Below, in pieces: positions 45,023 to 57,923 of a stretch of 64,000 nt of DNA. The translations under genes and the position numbers were made by a program. How positions within the stretch are numbered: position 1 is the first letter of the stretch; every line of letters begins with the position of its first letter. The stretch lies in assembly GCA_003988855.1 (NCBI GenBank), contig QYAI01000017.1, positions 220,413-284,412 of the forward strand. The letters run 5' to 3'. This DNA comes from Arachnopeziza araneosa (Eukaryota; Ascomycota; Leotiomycetes; Helotiales; Arachnopezizaceae). The notes under the pieces were generated by a model. That model had not been told where the DNA came from. It saw only the letters and a list, made by a program, of their open reading frames with translations, and ran no database searches.

Positions 45023-47205
45023 TTGAACAATTACGAACTTCCATGTGTATAGCAGGTTCGGACGCAGATAAGCATGTCTTTGCGATACCCTCTCGAGTCT
45101 TACGACCAAGTTGTCGTCCATGCGCTCCCTTCTCGACACGAAACTCCCCAACCGACATACCCTTTTAACCTCCGTCAATGCTCGATTTCGACGACTCTCA
45201 AACCGAAACATATCCTATGTGGCTCGCGTGCCTCTCTATTACGCTACGAAACTACTATCCGAACATCGTACTCCGACTGTACACAAATTTTTCCTTTCCT
45301 CTTACCGCAGAGCTATTACGACCAACGACCGAAACAAACGAACGATTTACCGATCACAACCTACGACTTCCATACGATTAAAGAAGGGGTGAAGGGCGGA
45401 TGAGTAATATGGCAAGCAAAACAAAAGATAAGCTACCAATGGTTTCTTCGGTTTGGTCTTTGTGGTCTTCTATGCGGCTGGCTGCGGTTATGGGTTGGGG
45501 CATCTTCTGTGTATATGAAAGTTACGATGTGTAGGGGCTGGTGGGTTCTTCTGCGCAATGTCAGGTTCACACGAACCGCTTTTGTCTGTGTAACTCTCTC
45601 GACTAGCTTTTCACTTGGCTCCTCTTTTCCATGCGGTGGATCTCTATGTATGCGTGTATGACTGGATGCGGGGCGTTGAAGATCCGAACTGATGCCTGAA
45701 ACTCAAAGTGGATGATGGATTAGGGGAGTTGATGGGTCGTGCTGGATGGGCGGGTGGGTGCTGCATCTCAATGTGCTTTTTCGTAACCGTTCTTCGCATG
45801 ATAATTCATTCACACAGTTGTTTGCGTCTACCCTGGTTTTTGATATTATAGTGCTTTGCTTTGAACCTTCTCCTTGCATTAACTAGAAGCCCATGACGCA
45901 TAATCCAGTGATTCTACAAGCAGAGTCATTCTCCGCATCAGCGTAGAGACTGAATCTTTGAATTGCTTCCAACCCAGGACAATCAAAGTTGTTTCTCAAA
46001 GACCAGTGCACTGCACTCAAACCCATCCCATCTTGAAAACTCCTTCTAAAAATCCTCCCTGACACGGACGGGACAATCCAAACCATATCCCCAGCACGCA
46101 TCCAGTATCCATAAACGAATAGTGTACTCACAGTACGAGACGCCCTGTACATCTCGTATCAGCTGAGCTGTCTCGTGCTGTTATTGGCTGTGCATTGTGT
46201 ACTGTGCCGTGTACAGATCTGGTCCGCGTTGCCGTCTGAGAGGAAGAGAGCAGTTCATACGGCTCTGGACTCTATGCTTCTATTGCAAGGTAGGGGGTTC
46301 TGGTCGGGGGGTGGTTGAGTGCTTCTTTTATCACGGGCAGGTGATTTTTGACTTGTGCTTGTTGGAAGCTGTGTACAGTACGCTTTGAGGATGATAAGCC
46401 GTGTTTGTAGCACCAAGGCAGTTGTTCTGCTCTTTATCACACGAGAAGATGTACAGGTTCACTACCTAGCAGCTGACATAGTTCATGGGACACCGCTACC
46501 AGAGGATCAAGGAGATGCAGTGATTTATAGCACGCTTCTTGATTTTAAATTATCAAACAAATATCTACTACACTTATATTAAGCTTTTAAAAGTACTAGG
46601 TTATTATCTATATTATATTAACAAAGGCTTTATCTTTAGAATTGTCTTGAATGTAGAGTTTACTATACGAACTATTAGCAGTGTTTAAACGCCAAACATA
46701 ACATGCGATAATCAGAGGTGTTTAAACGCCAAACTTACTCGACGACAATTAAAAGTGTCTAAATGTCAAGACTCAACACGCGACAATTCCAAGTGTTCAG
46801 GTATCGAACCCAACCCGCAAAAAAACCAAAAAGTTTTAAACGTCGAATGCAACACGTCACAATCAGAAGTGCTCTACGAGTAAGCTACGAATTAGTGCCA
46901 CACTTGGTGCTGTAAAAACATGCTTTATTTATAAGCTAGCTACAAGTTCTAGTTTGAGTTGAGAGAGTTATAGTTATACGAAGAGTCGTAGGTAATGAAT
47001 CTGTCTATTCTGACCTTTTTATTGTGTTGTGTTGTAAAGAGTTGCTCGAGGGAAAGAATTTGGTTTTAGAAGTCTTGAAACGCTATAGTAGCTTGACAAA
47101 TTCTTTGTATGTGAGTCTAACTTATTAATTTGGAGAGTGAGATTCAAGCAAATGAAGACTTCCACGCTTTCATGCTGTCTAGACATGAAGAGAGCACCAC
47201 AGTAG
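45023..47205. other. PP1 3' flank and intergenic region
   Basis: No supported gene. Overlapping frames at 45074-45403 lie in the 3' flank of PP1 and look like chance. A degenerate tandem repeat lies at 46678-46878 (listed separately). The rest is AT-rich. Confidence 0.45.
46678..46878. repeat. degenerate minisatellite, about five copies of a ~38-40 bp unit
   Basis: Successive units share GTGTTTAAACGCCAAAC followed by an ACACG-like and a CGACAATC-like block. The first two copies keep the 17-base core exactly; the later ones are progressively mutated. No function visible. Confidence 0.6.
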
Positions 47206-48558
47206 CTAAAAACCATCGCCGTCCCTCCACTCTCTCCCTGCCTCTATCGCCCGATGCATAGCCACATCACCATGGCTCTTCGCCTTCTCTCTCCTCCTCT
47301 CGCACCAGATCTGCAACGCTGCAATCCTTCCCATGAGCTCCAATTCCCTCCCCACCTCAGGTTCCTGCATCTGATTTTGATCCATGGCCCACATCGACTG
47401 TTCATACCTCCAATCTTGCAGCTCCTGTTCCAGGCGTAGTCGCTCGACATGCTTCTCATAATAGAACTTGTATTCCTCTTCACCTCCAAAGCACATGCCG
47501 AAACCATCACAATAGCAGATGTGTTCTTTAGGGCATAGCACGTTCTGTCCGGTAAACACGAATTGCCACAGGTATTCCCATACCCTCCCACTAAAGTAGT
47601 CCGTCATGGTGGTTCGGAGAAGCCAATCTCGGTAGAAGACGTATCCCGCTAGAGGGAGGGCGCGGATCCGGTCTTTGGAGATGGCGAATTGAGCGCAGCA
47701 TGGCTGGGCAAGAACCTGGGGGATAGAATCTAGAGGGAAAATCTCGGTCCATGATCGAGCTAGCACGGTCTCTTCTTGCTTGTTGATATCCTCCTCTACA
47801 GCTCCCGGATGGATCCAATCTGGACATCCAGGCTCCCAATGACACCGTAAGTTCATGTAACCCTCTCTCTGAACCCGTTCTGATGATAGCCGCGAGATCA
47901 TCTGGACGGCATCTAAATCGAGGAAGTCGTTGTTATGCCAAGCGAGACGATGGGCGTGGAGGAAGATATTGACGTCGGAGAGATTGTGGTAGTGGTCTAT
48001 GATGGCGGAGAGATACACCATCACTTCATGGCCCTTGTTCTTTGGTGGGTGTAGTTCTACATCTACATCGTCGACGGCGTAGATGGCGGTTTTGAAGCCG
48101 GCTCTCCCACTGAAGTTCTCTTCCACCCAGCTCACGTCCTCGTACTTCGTTCGCGGCATGATGATCATCTTGGTATACATCTCTCCGCTTGGCTTCACTG
48201 TCCCTGGTTGAAATTGTTTGGGCTCTGTTGCTGCTTTATGTCTTGCGGCCTGCTCAAGCCGCTCTTCTTCGAGTCTAGTTTGCTTCTCCAGTTCTGCACT
48301 AAGTTCTTCCGCTTCAAGTCGTCCTGTACCAATCATCTCCGTCACTTGATTTCGAGTTGTTGTCGGACCTGAGGTTATTGTGATTGATGGTAGGAAGGGT
48401 GTTGATAGCCATATGATGAGGAAGATGGTCGCGAAAGAGACCACAGGGAGCCATTTCTTGGGGTATGGCATGGTTTTGCTCAAAGCCCGTGACGTATATT
48501 CTGAGTATATGTCCTCCAAATTGCACAACTGGTAGATGACTGCCACATGGAGGTTCAT
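47206..48558 (-). CDS. DUF3431 family type II membrane protein
   Basis: Single exon, 450 aa. An N-terminal signal anchor WLPVVSFATIFLIIWLSTPF lies at about residues 36-55. A charged stalk (ELSAELEKQTRLEEERLEQA) follows, then the DUF3431 (PF11913) domain: YAVDDVDVELHPPKNKGHEV, YLSAIIDHYHNLSDVNIFLH, AHRLAWHNND, CHWEPGCPDWIHP, LAQPCCAQFAISKDRIR and CDGFGMCFGG. Conserved HAHR and CCAQF motifs and the Golgi-type topology suggest a glycosyltransferase-like role, but the family has no proven function. A later ATG at 48471 (MPYPKKWLP) would also keep the anchor and may be the real start. Confidence 0.88.
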   Translation of the reverse strand: MNLHVAVIYQLCNLEDIYSEYTSRALSKTMPYPKKWLPVVSFATIFLIIWLSTPFLPSITITSGPTTTRNQVTEMIGTGRLEAEELSAELEKQTRLEEERLEQAARHKAATEPKQFQPGTVKPSGEMYTKMIIMPRTKYEDVSWVEENFSGRAGFKTAIYAVDDVDVELHPPKNKGHEVMVYLSAIIDHYHNLSDVNIFLHAHRLAWHNNDFLDLDAVQMISRLSSERVQREGYMNLRCHWEPGCPDWIHPGAVEEDINKQEETVLARSWTEIFPLDSIPQVLAQPCCAQFAISKDRIRALPLAGYVFYRDWLLRTTMTDYFSGRVWEYLWQFVFTGQNVLCPKEHICYCDGFGMCFGGEEEYKFYYEKHVERLRLEQELQDWRYEQSMWAMDQNQMQEPEVGRELELMGRIAALQIWCERRREKAKSHGDVAMHRAIEAGREWRDGDGF

Positions 48559-49253
48559 CAGTTGAAGAAAACTGCCATCTATTCAGCCGGAACTAATAAT
48601 CAAACTCAATCTTTTCTTTCAGGTATTCATAGAGACAGACAATTCGAATCCTGTTGCTGAGCTTTGTTGATTTTCAATTTTTGTCGACATATATCCGACA
48701 TCAATATGATGGATGCCAATGGCATAGATACGGGAGGATGCAATCGAATTCTCAATTCTCAATCCCCAAGTAAAAATAAAAATCCCGGTTCTGTATCTGC
48801 GAGAGCTTCCAAGTCACACATTAATTCAATGCGAGCTGGAAAATTTTCGCGCCAAGTTTGCTTGAACCGTGACTTCCCATCGTGAAAGTTGTAGCTTTAT
48901 GAACCCCAGTTTATTTCAGAGCCGGAACATCTTTCCTACATCGAGAGAAAGTCTGGATGTAAGCACAGCATTTCTGATCAAGAATGCGTTTGGTTCATTG
49001 TCACAACTGAAGAATTCACAATTAAGCGAGATTTAAATACATTCCTTGGGACTGTGCAGATTTTGGCTAGGGTAGTTCGCATTTTTCTACCTGAGAACTA
49101 AGTACTACAATTTAAAACATTATCGAAATGTCAAGAGCCAGATAAAATACACCTTCACCCAATACTCTATGCCCTTTCCGTTCTAATAAACCCAGAAATA
49201 TGATAATTCATGTCGATGGAATGAAATTCGTTGTTGCCAATAGGCTCGTCCAT
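48559..49253. other. intergenic region
   Basis: 5' flank of the DUF3431 gene and 3' flank of the WSC gene. A plus-strand frame at 48664-48885 is not supported. No repeat seen. Confidence 0.5.
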
Positions 49254-51204
49254 CTAGTACCAGCCTTGATTGAAGCCGCCACATCGGCTGTTTGAAGGAC
49301 TGACATTCTGGTTCTGCGCATAGCAGTCTTGCCATTGCCAGTAGCACTTCTGGCTGGCGCTACCATAGGTGTCGCCTCGAGCGTTGTTGCGGCACCCTTC
49401 GGCATACGTGCTGACACAAGTATTGTACTGGCTGTCACAAGCATCTTTGCAACCTTGCGAAGAGTGGCCACGACCGTATGAAGGGCATTTGGAACTTTCG
49501 GAGCTTGTGTAGAGCTTGAAGCAGTTTCCGCCGTTGTAGTCAGATTTGAGATTGTTGCAGGTGAGGCATGGGAGATGAATAGCACCGACAGGGCTGGAAG
49601 AGGAGTAGCCCTTGTTTGGGTTGTTTGGCTGATTGCAAATATTAGTTTGGGTTGGGACAGGAACAATGCTGCATAAGGTGCTGGTTGGGGCGGTTGTGCT
49701 TGGCTTAGCGGAGCTGGTTGGGCAGATATAGACCGAGGTAGAGCTGGTTGGAACTGGTGCGTTGTAACCGGCAGGTGGGTACTTGGACTTGCAACCGGAA
49801 GGAGAGCAGTTGTTTCCAGGGCAGTAGTTGCCACAGTAGCTGGAGATTGAGTTGCACCACGAGGAGTATTCGAAACAGTTCAAGCTGGCTGGGAAACCGG
49901 CATTGAGAAAGCAGGATGCTACTTGGATACCACAGGCTGCGACTGCTTGCGAGCAAGAGTTGCCATCTGTGAAGGTGGGCATAGGCTTGGAGCACCAGCT
50001 ACCGCACTTGTACTCGCAGGTTGGAGTTGGGGTTGAAACGATTGTCGTGGTGCAAAGAGATGGAGGAGTCAAGGTAGCAGCTATTCGGTGTTAGACTACT
50101 AGCCAAATAAATCTCAAAAGTCTGTACTTACAAGTTGTGACTTTGCTTGATGATGGGACCGGGGAGCTTGTGAGCTTGGTAGAAGAAGTCGCAGAGCTTG
50201 TTACCGGCTTTGTAGGAGAGGTGGTGGGTGAAGTAGTTGGCGTGCGTGCTGGAGAGCTTGAGCTGGGGGTTGTCGTAGGGGGTACGATGATGGGGCTCGA
50301 TTGGGAGGTTGTTGTGCTTGTTACAACGCTTGAAGATGATGACGAGGATCCACCATTGCAAGGCTGGGTAGATTCCAAGTCCGAAGCAAAGTACAAGTTC
50401 AGAGTCCCACTACCACCACAAGTTTCGCCAGAGTTACCAGTGCAAGGCGTGGTGCATGAGCCGGAATCAATTGCAGCTGTCCCGTTGCCGAGGACGACAC
50501 CGCAGTAACACTCTTGGCCTAAATTTAAAGTCAGGACAAGATCAAGAAGAGCTGCTGGGAGAGCCTACCAAACTCGACACCGGCAAATGGATATCCACCA
50601 AGTTTGCACGCTAATAAACAAGTCTCAACAGTCAGACCGGTAAGAGGAAGTTGATCCTGTCTCCAGGCAAGAGATCGGCCGGATGTTCCCTCTGAGTAGC
50701 ATCCCATAGATTTATAGTCAGTGATAATAGTATTGTTAACGACAGGGAATGTTGTGTCTTGATAGATGTTGATGTAGTCGGTACCGCCGCATGTCTCGGT
50801 TGAATCGCCTTGGCAAGGGTAAGAACACAAGCTCTCGTCGACTTGAGGACCATTGACGGAGTCGCCGCAAAAGCACTCGTTGTAACTATAAGATGGCACA
50901 TCAGTATGAATACTTCAGGATGAAGGTACTGTGCAACTGACTATTCGAGCCCAGCGTATTTGTACTGATTTCCCTTGCAGAAAGCAACACAAGTCTCAAC
51001 CGTCATATTGTTGTCGAATGGACCTTGATAGAGCAAAGCCCTCACAGTGCTCAAGTCTTGGTAACAACCAGCATACTTGAAAGGAGTGAAGCTGGAACAA
51101 GAAGGTGCAGCGGGTTCTTCGTTGCGTACTTCGAGTCCGGAGAGGCTGGCACTGGCGCCAGAAAAGAGGGTAATGGCCGCGCAGGCCAGCAAAATATTGA
51201 CCAT
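49254..51204 (-). CDS. secreted or cell-surface protein with WSC domains
   Basis: Exons are 50942-51204 (ATG 51204), 50569-50885, 50132-50518 and 49254-50080; introns are 56, 50 and 51 nt, phases match, 597 aa. A signal peptide is clear (LLACAAITLFSGASAS). Two WSC domains (PF01822) follow: the first from FKYAGCYQDLSTVRALLYQG through ECFCGDSVNG and CQGDSTETCGG, the second from SMGCYSEGTSGRSLAW through ECYCGVVLGNG and CTGNSGETCGG. A Ser/Thr/Pro-rich linker suited to O-mannosylation comes next. The C-terminal 270 residues are Cys-rich (CEYKCGSWCSKPMPTF ... CYWQWQDCYAQN). There is no transmembrane helix after the WSC repeats, so it is probably secreted or wall-bound. WSC domains bind glycans or act in wall sensing. 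Confidence 0.9.
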
Positions 51205-52744
51205 GTTGATGGTGGGAAGTGGTGGTTATAGATTATAATGCTAAACAAAGAACGAGAGTGTGTATACAAGTGCAAAAACGAATGTAGTGTAAGCAAGATG
51301 ATGCTGATGATGCAGGAGCTGATGATGAGAAGAGTGAGGAAGGCACATCCATCATATATACTTTTCCAGAGAGCAAAGCCGTGGTACTCCAAGGCCGACT
51401 GGGAGACAGCCACCATGGGGCCTGACCTCTTCTACAAGGAGGCTTGGGTGCTAAGAGAGACATCCAGATGGATGGCTGATTCTAGTGCTCTAGCTCCCCC
51501 ACTAGCTCAGGTACCAGCATGAAGTATCCGAGATCTCGCGTGGGTGGGAGACCAGGGCAGGAAGTCGAGGAGGAGGAAGAAGCGTTGGTGGTTCTTGCGA
51601 GCATTTGGTTCATGAGGTCAAAGCCGAAAATGCAACCCCTGTGCATGGGCAGATCTCGGGAGGTGTACTACTTTCAGCCAGGAGATCAGATCCCCGACCA
51701 GGGCATCCTGACGTTTGTGTGTGGAGTGGTAGCTTGGGGGTTTTTTTCTGGGCTGGCTCGCCTACGCAGAGAGAGAGAGAGAGTGTGTGTGTGAGTCTGA
51801 CGTCGGCGTGCACATCCATCTCCATCCCATGCGTGTCATCCAGCAGACCGACCTCGCGGATGCATCTGCTCGTATTGGTGTCTCTGCTCCCTTTCCAACG
51901 AGGTCTGGGTGCCGTGGTACCGCGCTACCCCGATTCTTCGTCTCTTCTCGTCATTCATCTTGTGGGCCGCAACGATAAGGAGAGGAGAGGTTGCCGTGAT
52001 TGCGGTCTCGCGCCTGGCTGAGTTGACTCTGAGATGTCTTGAGTCTGGTGCTGCTGGGTGAAGTTGAAGATGAAAGTGCCGCATCAGGTGGGCGTGAATA
52101 AGATTGAGGAGGCTCGCGCGGGGTGGCCTGATTGGGCAGCTGCAGCTTCTCCCGTGGATTAGGGTTCTGTGCGGGTGGGCTAATTCAGGAACCCACCGGC
52201 CCAAGTGGGCGATGTGTTCAAGCCTCCAGCACCCGATCTGGCATGGCTGATAAGCGTTGCCATCCCTTTTCCACAAGACAAGCCTGGACTGCAGCTGAAC
52301 TGGGTGCGAGGACGAACATCGCCAGCGACCGACCTACTAGCTTCCCCACATCCCATCAAGCGCCCACATCGCCGTCCAGCTCTGGGATCCCGCTTGTGGC
52401 TGCTGGCTGCTGGCTGCTGGCTGTTGGAAGAGAGCAGGCGCTGCGGTTCCAGAAGAATCTTCATGCGGCGACTAGAAGGCCGCCAGACGCTGTCTACATT
52501 GCACCGGTAGTTTCCTCCGTCTTTCTAGTGCATTTCCAAGAAGTCGGGCGCCTCCTTGGTGTCGTCCAGTGTGGGAGCACTATCCACCACCGCTGGGGAA
52601 CTACCACCACCACCACCACAACCATCGTGCAACCCCATCACCGTAGCATTCGGTTGGGACCCCGCTAGAGATGGCACTCCTCCACGCAGTGTGTACCTGC
52701 GTTACAGTACGACGACGCAATCAGGGCTGCTGCACCGCCATCTC

Positions 52745-52776
<32 letters not shown>

Positions 52777-54238
52777 GACGATGCGACCATGTCTGCTCGC
52801 ACGTCCTCTGACCTGCCAACAACATGAAATGAAAGGAGGAGCTGAATCAGAACACTACTGTCGACATGCGCCTCGGGCACAGACTCTGCTCGTCGTTTCA
52901 ACCTTCCTGCGCTTGCTTGCTTGCTTGCGTCTCGGACTCTCGCTGAGCTTCTTTTTAGACGTTGACAAAATATCTGCTGATCTCCCGTCGCCCTAGTCGG
53001 CACGCTCAAACTAAGACAAGGAACTCTGAGTCCGGTGAAAAGATGCGCTGGTTCCGACCAGGGAAACTCCGCCGCATTGTTCGGTCTTGGTGGTGGAAGT
53101 GGGAATAAGCCCAGAACCGAAAACATGACAAGTCAATTGTCAAAGCACCAATAATCCAAATAACCTTGCAGTGTTCGTCTCGCATTCTCTAGCGAGCGCC
53201 ATACGATAACCAAATTATGTTCTGCGTTCATTATTCCGAGATGCAAAATGTTCAACTTCTACCGTCTGGCAAATAATTTCCGATCGATATATCACACGGG
53301 ACTCTAATGGGCAGCTAGTTCAGCAGTTCTCTTTCTTTCATTTCATCAATAGATCACATCAAACTCTAAATGAGCAGCTGATTCAACAGTTCCATATCTT
53401 TCATCCGAATATCCGAACATGGGAGATTTGTAAACCACAGAAGCCAACCCTTTTTCAGCTTTTCGAGCCCCTTCAACTGCTCTCTGCCCAATGCTCTGTA
53501 GAAAATGTAAAAACCGCACGACATGGACCAGAATGGGGCCTCCTGTCCCAAACAATCCGGTCTTTCCTGTTTCTTCCCTCAAGAGAACTAGGAAGGTGGA
53601 AGGATGTTCCTCGTGCTAACTTTAGAAGAGAAGAAAGTCTTTTTCGCGCCTCGGGCTTGGGTCTGTCCTGGGCCTCTGCGTGTCACCGCACTGATGAGCG
53701 TCTCTGGGAGCGGTCCCCATCTCCAATTGGCTGGAGCGAGTGCATGTCGCTGGGGAGACCACAGAAGGCCAAAGTCATGTGCGATACGAGCGGCGGCGGA
53801 CGAAGAAGAGTCGACGTGTTACGGAATGTCTTGGGCGTGGAAGACTGAACCCGGATCGGGCAGATAAGGTTGAGGGCTAGTGCCTAGATCTGGCGATGTG
53901 TCCGCCCTGATGGTGTGGATTGAGCATGGTGGCAGGTTAATTTTAGACTGCCGTTACAGTAGGTCGTGATATCGGGGTTCCAATAGATGGGTGCTCTTGA
54001 AACGTGAAACGTGAAACGAAGAAACAAAGCTTGAATCTATATACGGCGACGGGTAGATCAAACACGCTTATAGGTCAAATCACATCAGAGAGCAGGTAAC
54101 CTCGACACTTTTACCGAATTTGTCATTCTACCCTTGATGGGAAAATAATCTACAGCTATCACTCCTGTGCAAAACCATGGCGCCATGAAAATGACAACGC
54201 GAGACCCGAGCTAGGAAACTCTGCATCCAATATTGCAT
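51205..54238. other. 3-kb intergenic region with GA-rich microsatellites
   Basis: No supported gene. Dinucleotide runs occur at 51770-51793 (GA then GT) and 52750-52778 (GA). A CTGCTGGCTG repeat is at 52400-52425. A short CACCAC run is at about 52606-52620. Overlapping frames at 51.6-53.1 kb on both strands are low-complexity by-products. Promoter of the WSC gene and 3' flank of eIF3a. Confidence 0.45.
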
Positions 54239-57200
54239 CTACTGCCCCATTTTCTTACGCAAGTGAGGAGGTACAAACTTTCCTGCACCACCAGTGGGCT
54301 TCAAGGTTTCTCCCGAGGCTGAAGGCTGTCGCTCAGGTGACGGCTCACGATCCCGCAGGCTTCGGGATGGGATTCTTGCCATCGGTGGAGGCTCGCGAGC
54401 TGCGGAAGTTCGGCTTGCTGGAGGAGCTGGTGACTGATCCGAGTTGCCTTTCGCTGCCTCACGGTCTCTCCAGCTTGGTCGTCCTGGTCTAGCACCCACC
54501 AAAGGTAGCGGTGGTGGCCGACCCTTCTCAGCATCATCGCCACCCCTAGCGGCAGTGAATGGTTCTCTCGCAGCAGGCGAGCTAGATCTTGGTGGGGCAT
54601 CAGCTTGCAGTTCCCTGCGTGGTTGCCAGCGAGCGGGCTTCGACGAATCTGCTGGGGCCCGAGACGAAAGCGACGAGCCCTCTGCTTTGGCTTCAGCGCG
54701 TCGTCTTGCAGCTTCTTCAGCTCTTCGCTCCTGACGCGCAGCCATCTCCAATGCCTCCTGTCTTTCCTTCTCTCGGATAGCCTTCAGCTCGGCGAACTCG
54801 GCCTTTTTCTTCTCCTCTTTCGCAGCCTTCTCCTCTGCTTCTTTGGCTGCACGCTCTTCTTCCTCGCGTAATATCCTCTCTTGCTCGTCCCGCTCTCTCT
54901 TCTCTCGGGCCTTCCTCTCTCTGAACTCCTTTCTTCGACCTGCCACTGCCTTCTCCAACTCCCGCTCAGCATCTCGACGGCGCTTCTCGAATTCATCATG
55001 TCTTCGAGAAATGACCGAGTTCTTGTAACTCTCATATTGGCCCACCAATCTACTCAATCTGTGTTTAAGCTCAACGCTTTCTTTGTGCTTTGCCTCGGCA
55101 TCCTTGAGAGTCTGGGCTTTCGTCTTCTCGTAAGCCAAAAGATCTTTCTCACGTTGTTGAGCATAATCTTCCGGCAGCTTCTTTGCCTCTTCCTTTCTGA
55201 ATGCACGCTCAAGATGGTCAATTCGCTTGCCAGTAACTCTGAGTTTCTCATTTATGTCATTCTTCTCACGCTCTAGTTGCGCAAGTTTCATGGCACGAAT
55301 TGCATTGCTGTCAAGGTTCCCAAGATCATCAACATCAATGTCGATTGCCTTGGGGCCAATTTTGAGATCGGCAATCTGCTTCTTGAGTTCTTCCTTGCGG
55401 ACGCGATCGAGCTCAGCCTTGAGTCTTTTCTCTTCACGCTCTTTTTGCTCTTGTGCAAGACGCTTGTCCTCGGCTTCTTGAAGTTGAGCTGCCCTAATTC
55501 GTTTACGAGTGGCATCTTCCTTTTCTTTTCGTGCTTGAATTTCGGATGCTTCCTCTTTTCGCTTATGGATGACCTCTTTTCGTGCCAGAGTCTCGCGGTG
55601 TTCTTGGTCAGCTCCAGCTTTAGCTCTAGCGTATGCTGCCTCCCGAGCTTTGATTCTTGCGTCATTGAAGGATGGATCGATGTACTGGCAAGTGATAAAG
55701 AGTGATCTTGCAAGCCGGGTTAGTTGAGTCCGGACGATTTCAGATGGCGTATTCTGGAGGCGTTGAACAGAAGATGTTTCACTCTCAGCCGAGCCAGAAG
55801 TTGTACCAGCCGAAACAGTCTTTGTTGCAGAAAAGACATCAGTGTCGAAGCTGAGAACACCAGTAGCATGATCCATACGGATAGCAAGGTCACCTTTTTT
55901 ATTTCCATTCATAATAAATTTCTCGATAGTATCCCTTGTGACTTGGAATGGCTCCGGAAACTTGGCAAGGTTCTCAACAAATTCCACATCTACGGTCTCA
56001 TAAACTTGAGAGAGTTGTTGAAAGAGTCTGGTAAGAATGACTTGTTGAAGTGGTAGAACATACTTCTCCATCTCAGCATCAGCACCAATTTTGGAAAGAA
56101 TAGGTGAAATCTTTTGGCAAATTGATAGAGGGTGGAATTCTACTTCGAGAATTTGGTAGAGCTCTCGGATTTCAGGGCGGGCACGCTTCAGTAGACCTTT
56201 GCTCATAGCATCCTTGAAAAGGACAGCACGAGTAGGAGCCTGAGCCATACCAAGAAGGTGGGTCAGGCGTGAATTCTTGTTCTTCTTGGCCTCATCAATA
56301 TCAACTAGCGCGCCGCGGGAACGGGAGGTGCTGATGACTGGAATAGCGAGAGCTGACAACAAGACGAATGAGGCGGCCTTGGAGAGATCAGCTTCAGTGG
56401 TGGATGGATTATCTGCCTTCTTGCTATGGCCAGATGCAACCATAGAGGCAGATTGGCGAAGCAGGTTGTAGTATCGAGACCAAGCTGCAGCATGGAATAG
56501 ATAATTCTCACCGACCAAGAAAATCCTGGTCAACTTTTCGTAATAATTGGCCATCATGATATTCTTTGGGGGGCGCTTGCTAAGGTTGAGCAGAGTGTGA
56601 ATATCTTCAACACTTCTGAAAGCCTCTTGCCAGAGTTCCAGTTCTACTGCGACATTCAACTGCTGGAAACGGGTTTCAAGATGTCTTTGTAGGGTATCGG
56701 GATCGTTCAGATTGATGGCATGCATCTGAGCTGAGTATTTGGCCGCCGTCTGAACATGATTCCGGAGCAGCTCGCAAAGTCTCCTGAACTCCGTCTTTCT
56801 AGTGTACTTCTGACAAAATTCGAAAGCTTGTAAAGCTGTAGTTTGATACATAACCTCCAATCTAGCATTATTTCTGAGAATATCAAGAACCGTTCGGTAC
56901 GTCTCCCAAAGGAATTTGAGCCATGGTGTCACGATTGCTCGATCTGTACGATCGCGAGATTGTTCGCCTGAAACGGTGGAAAGGAGAATAGATTCGGGTG
57001 TTTCGCTGGCTTCGAGATCATCCACACTGGCAGTTGCTGCCGAAGTCTCGAGAGATGATTGTACTTCATCGGCCTTGGCTTGTGCGGTTGTGACTTTTTC
57101 CTCTGCTAGCTCGATAAACTTCTTCAGAACTAACTGTTGGATGTATTAGCATACACGTGGGCAGTCAAATATGGAATGATCGTAACAAACCTCGATCGTG

Positions 57201-57457
57201 CCAACATTAGTGTTCTGGCTGATATTCTTATATTGGTATAAAGCATCCTTAGCCAGTTTGCCCTTCTTTTGCTCCACGGATTGCTCCACCAAAAGGAGCA
57301 TAACCGGCTCCAACGACGAGATAGGAACATTTCGACTTCGCTTTGATGTGATGTGTTCGTGAAGTAGGACCAACGCTGCCTGCGACTGGCCGACGCCCAT
57401 AAGCTCATGAGCGCGCTTGAGAACATTCTCCGGCTTCTGATGAGGTGGTGGTGCCAT
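54239..57457 (-). CDS. tif32: translation initiation factor eIF3 subunit a
   Basis: Largest scaffold subunit of eIF3, which binds the 40S ribosome and promotes mRNA recruitment and scanning. Exon 1 is 57191-57457 ([20 protein letters not shown]), the intron is 57134-57190 (GTTTGT...AACAG) and exon 2 is 54239-57133; 1053 aa, the fungal norm. The first 500 residues are helical and include the PCI region ([34 protein letters not shown]). A long highly charged coiled coil follows ([40 protein letters not shown]). The C-terminus is RDRE/RREL and Pro-rich and ends [14 protein letters not shown], the typical eIF3a tail. It is divergent from the G-gamma gene. Confidence 0.95.
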
Positions 57458-57923
57458 ATTTGATAGGCCGCAATGCGGATGGATATCTGGCCGTTGCTTT
57501 TCTGTCTACGGATGCGTAGATGGCGGTCGGGTTTCCTGGCGCGAACTCGTCGATGATTATTTCATTGTGGTGGGCGTCGCTTGTGAATTCCCCACTAAGG
57601 TTCTTTCGCCCAATAAAAGCGCTTTACCCGGACTGACTAATAACTGTCGCCTAATCCAAATTGAGGATGCAACTTCCTTCCGGAGTTGAACGTGCGCAGA
57701 ATTCCAACTCTCAAGACCTCACTTCACCACTCTCAGGAATCATCAATCCCTCTGTCAATCGTTGAATTGTCTCTCTAGCATCAATCGAAGTTCTACAAGT
57801 CACACGAGATCCCGCATCGAAAGTACGGATTTTCTGGTCGCGCGCCGTGTCCACGAGCTAATTTCCTGTAACAGTTACCCCGAGTCGCAACTCCCCCCAA
57901 GGCTGAACAGCGATATTGTCAAA
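57458..57923. promoter_or_regulatory. 466-bp divergent promoter region (eIF3a / G-gamma)
   Basis: Start codons of the two genes face away from each other across this segment. No discrete motif claimed. Confidence 0.5.

Noticed and set aside
45074..45403. Three overlapping open frames after PP1
   Set aside because: They lie in the 3' flank of PP1, are mutually overlapping and have no splice support.
50137..50508. 123-codon plus-strand open frame
   Set aside because: Antisense shadow of the Ser/Thr-rich linker of the WSC protein.
54444..55705. Several plus-strand open frames
   Set aside because: Antisense shadows of the charged coiled coil of eIF3a.
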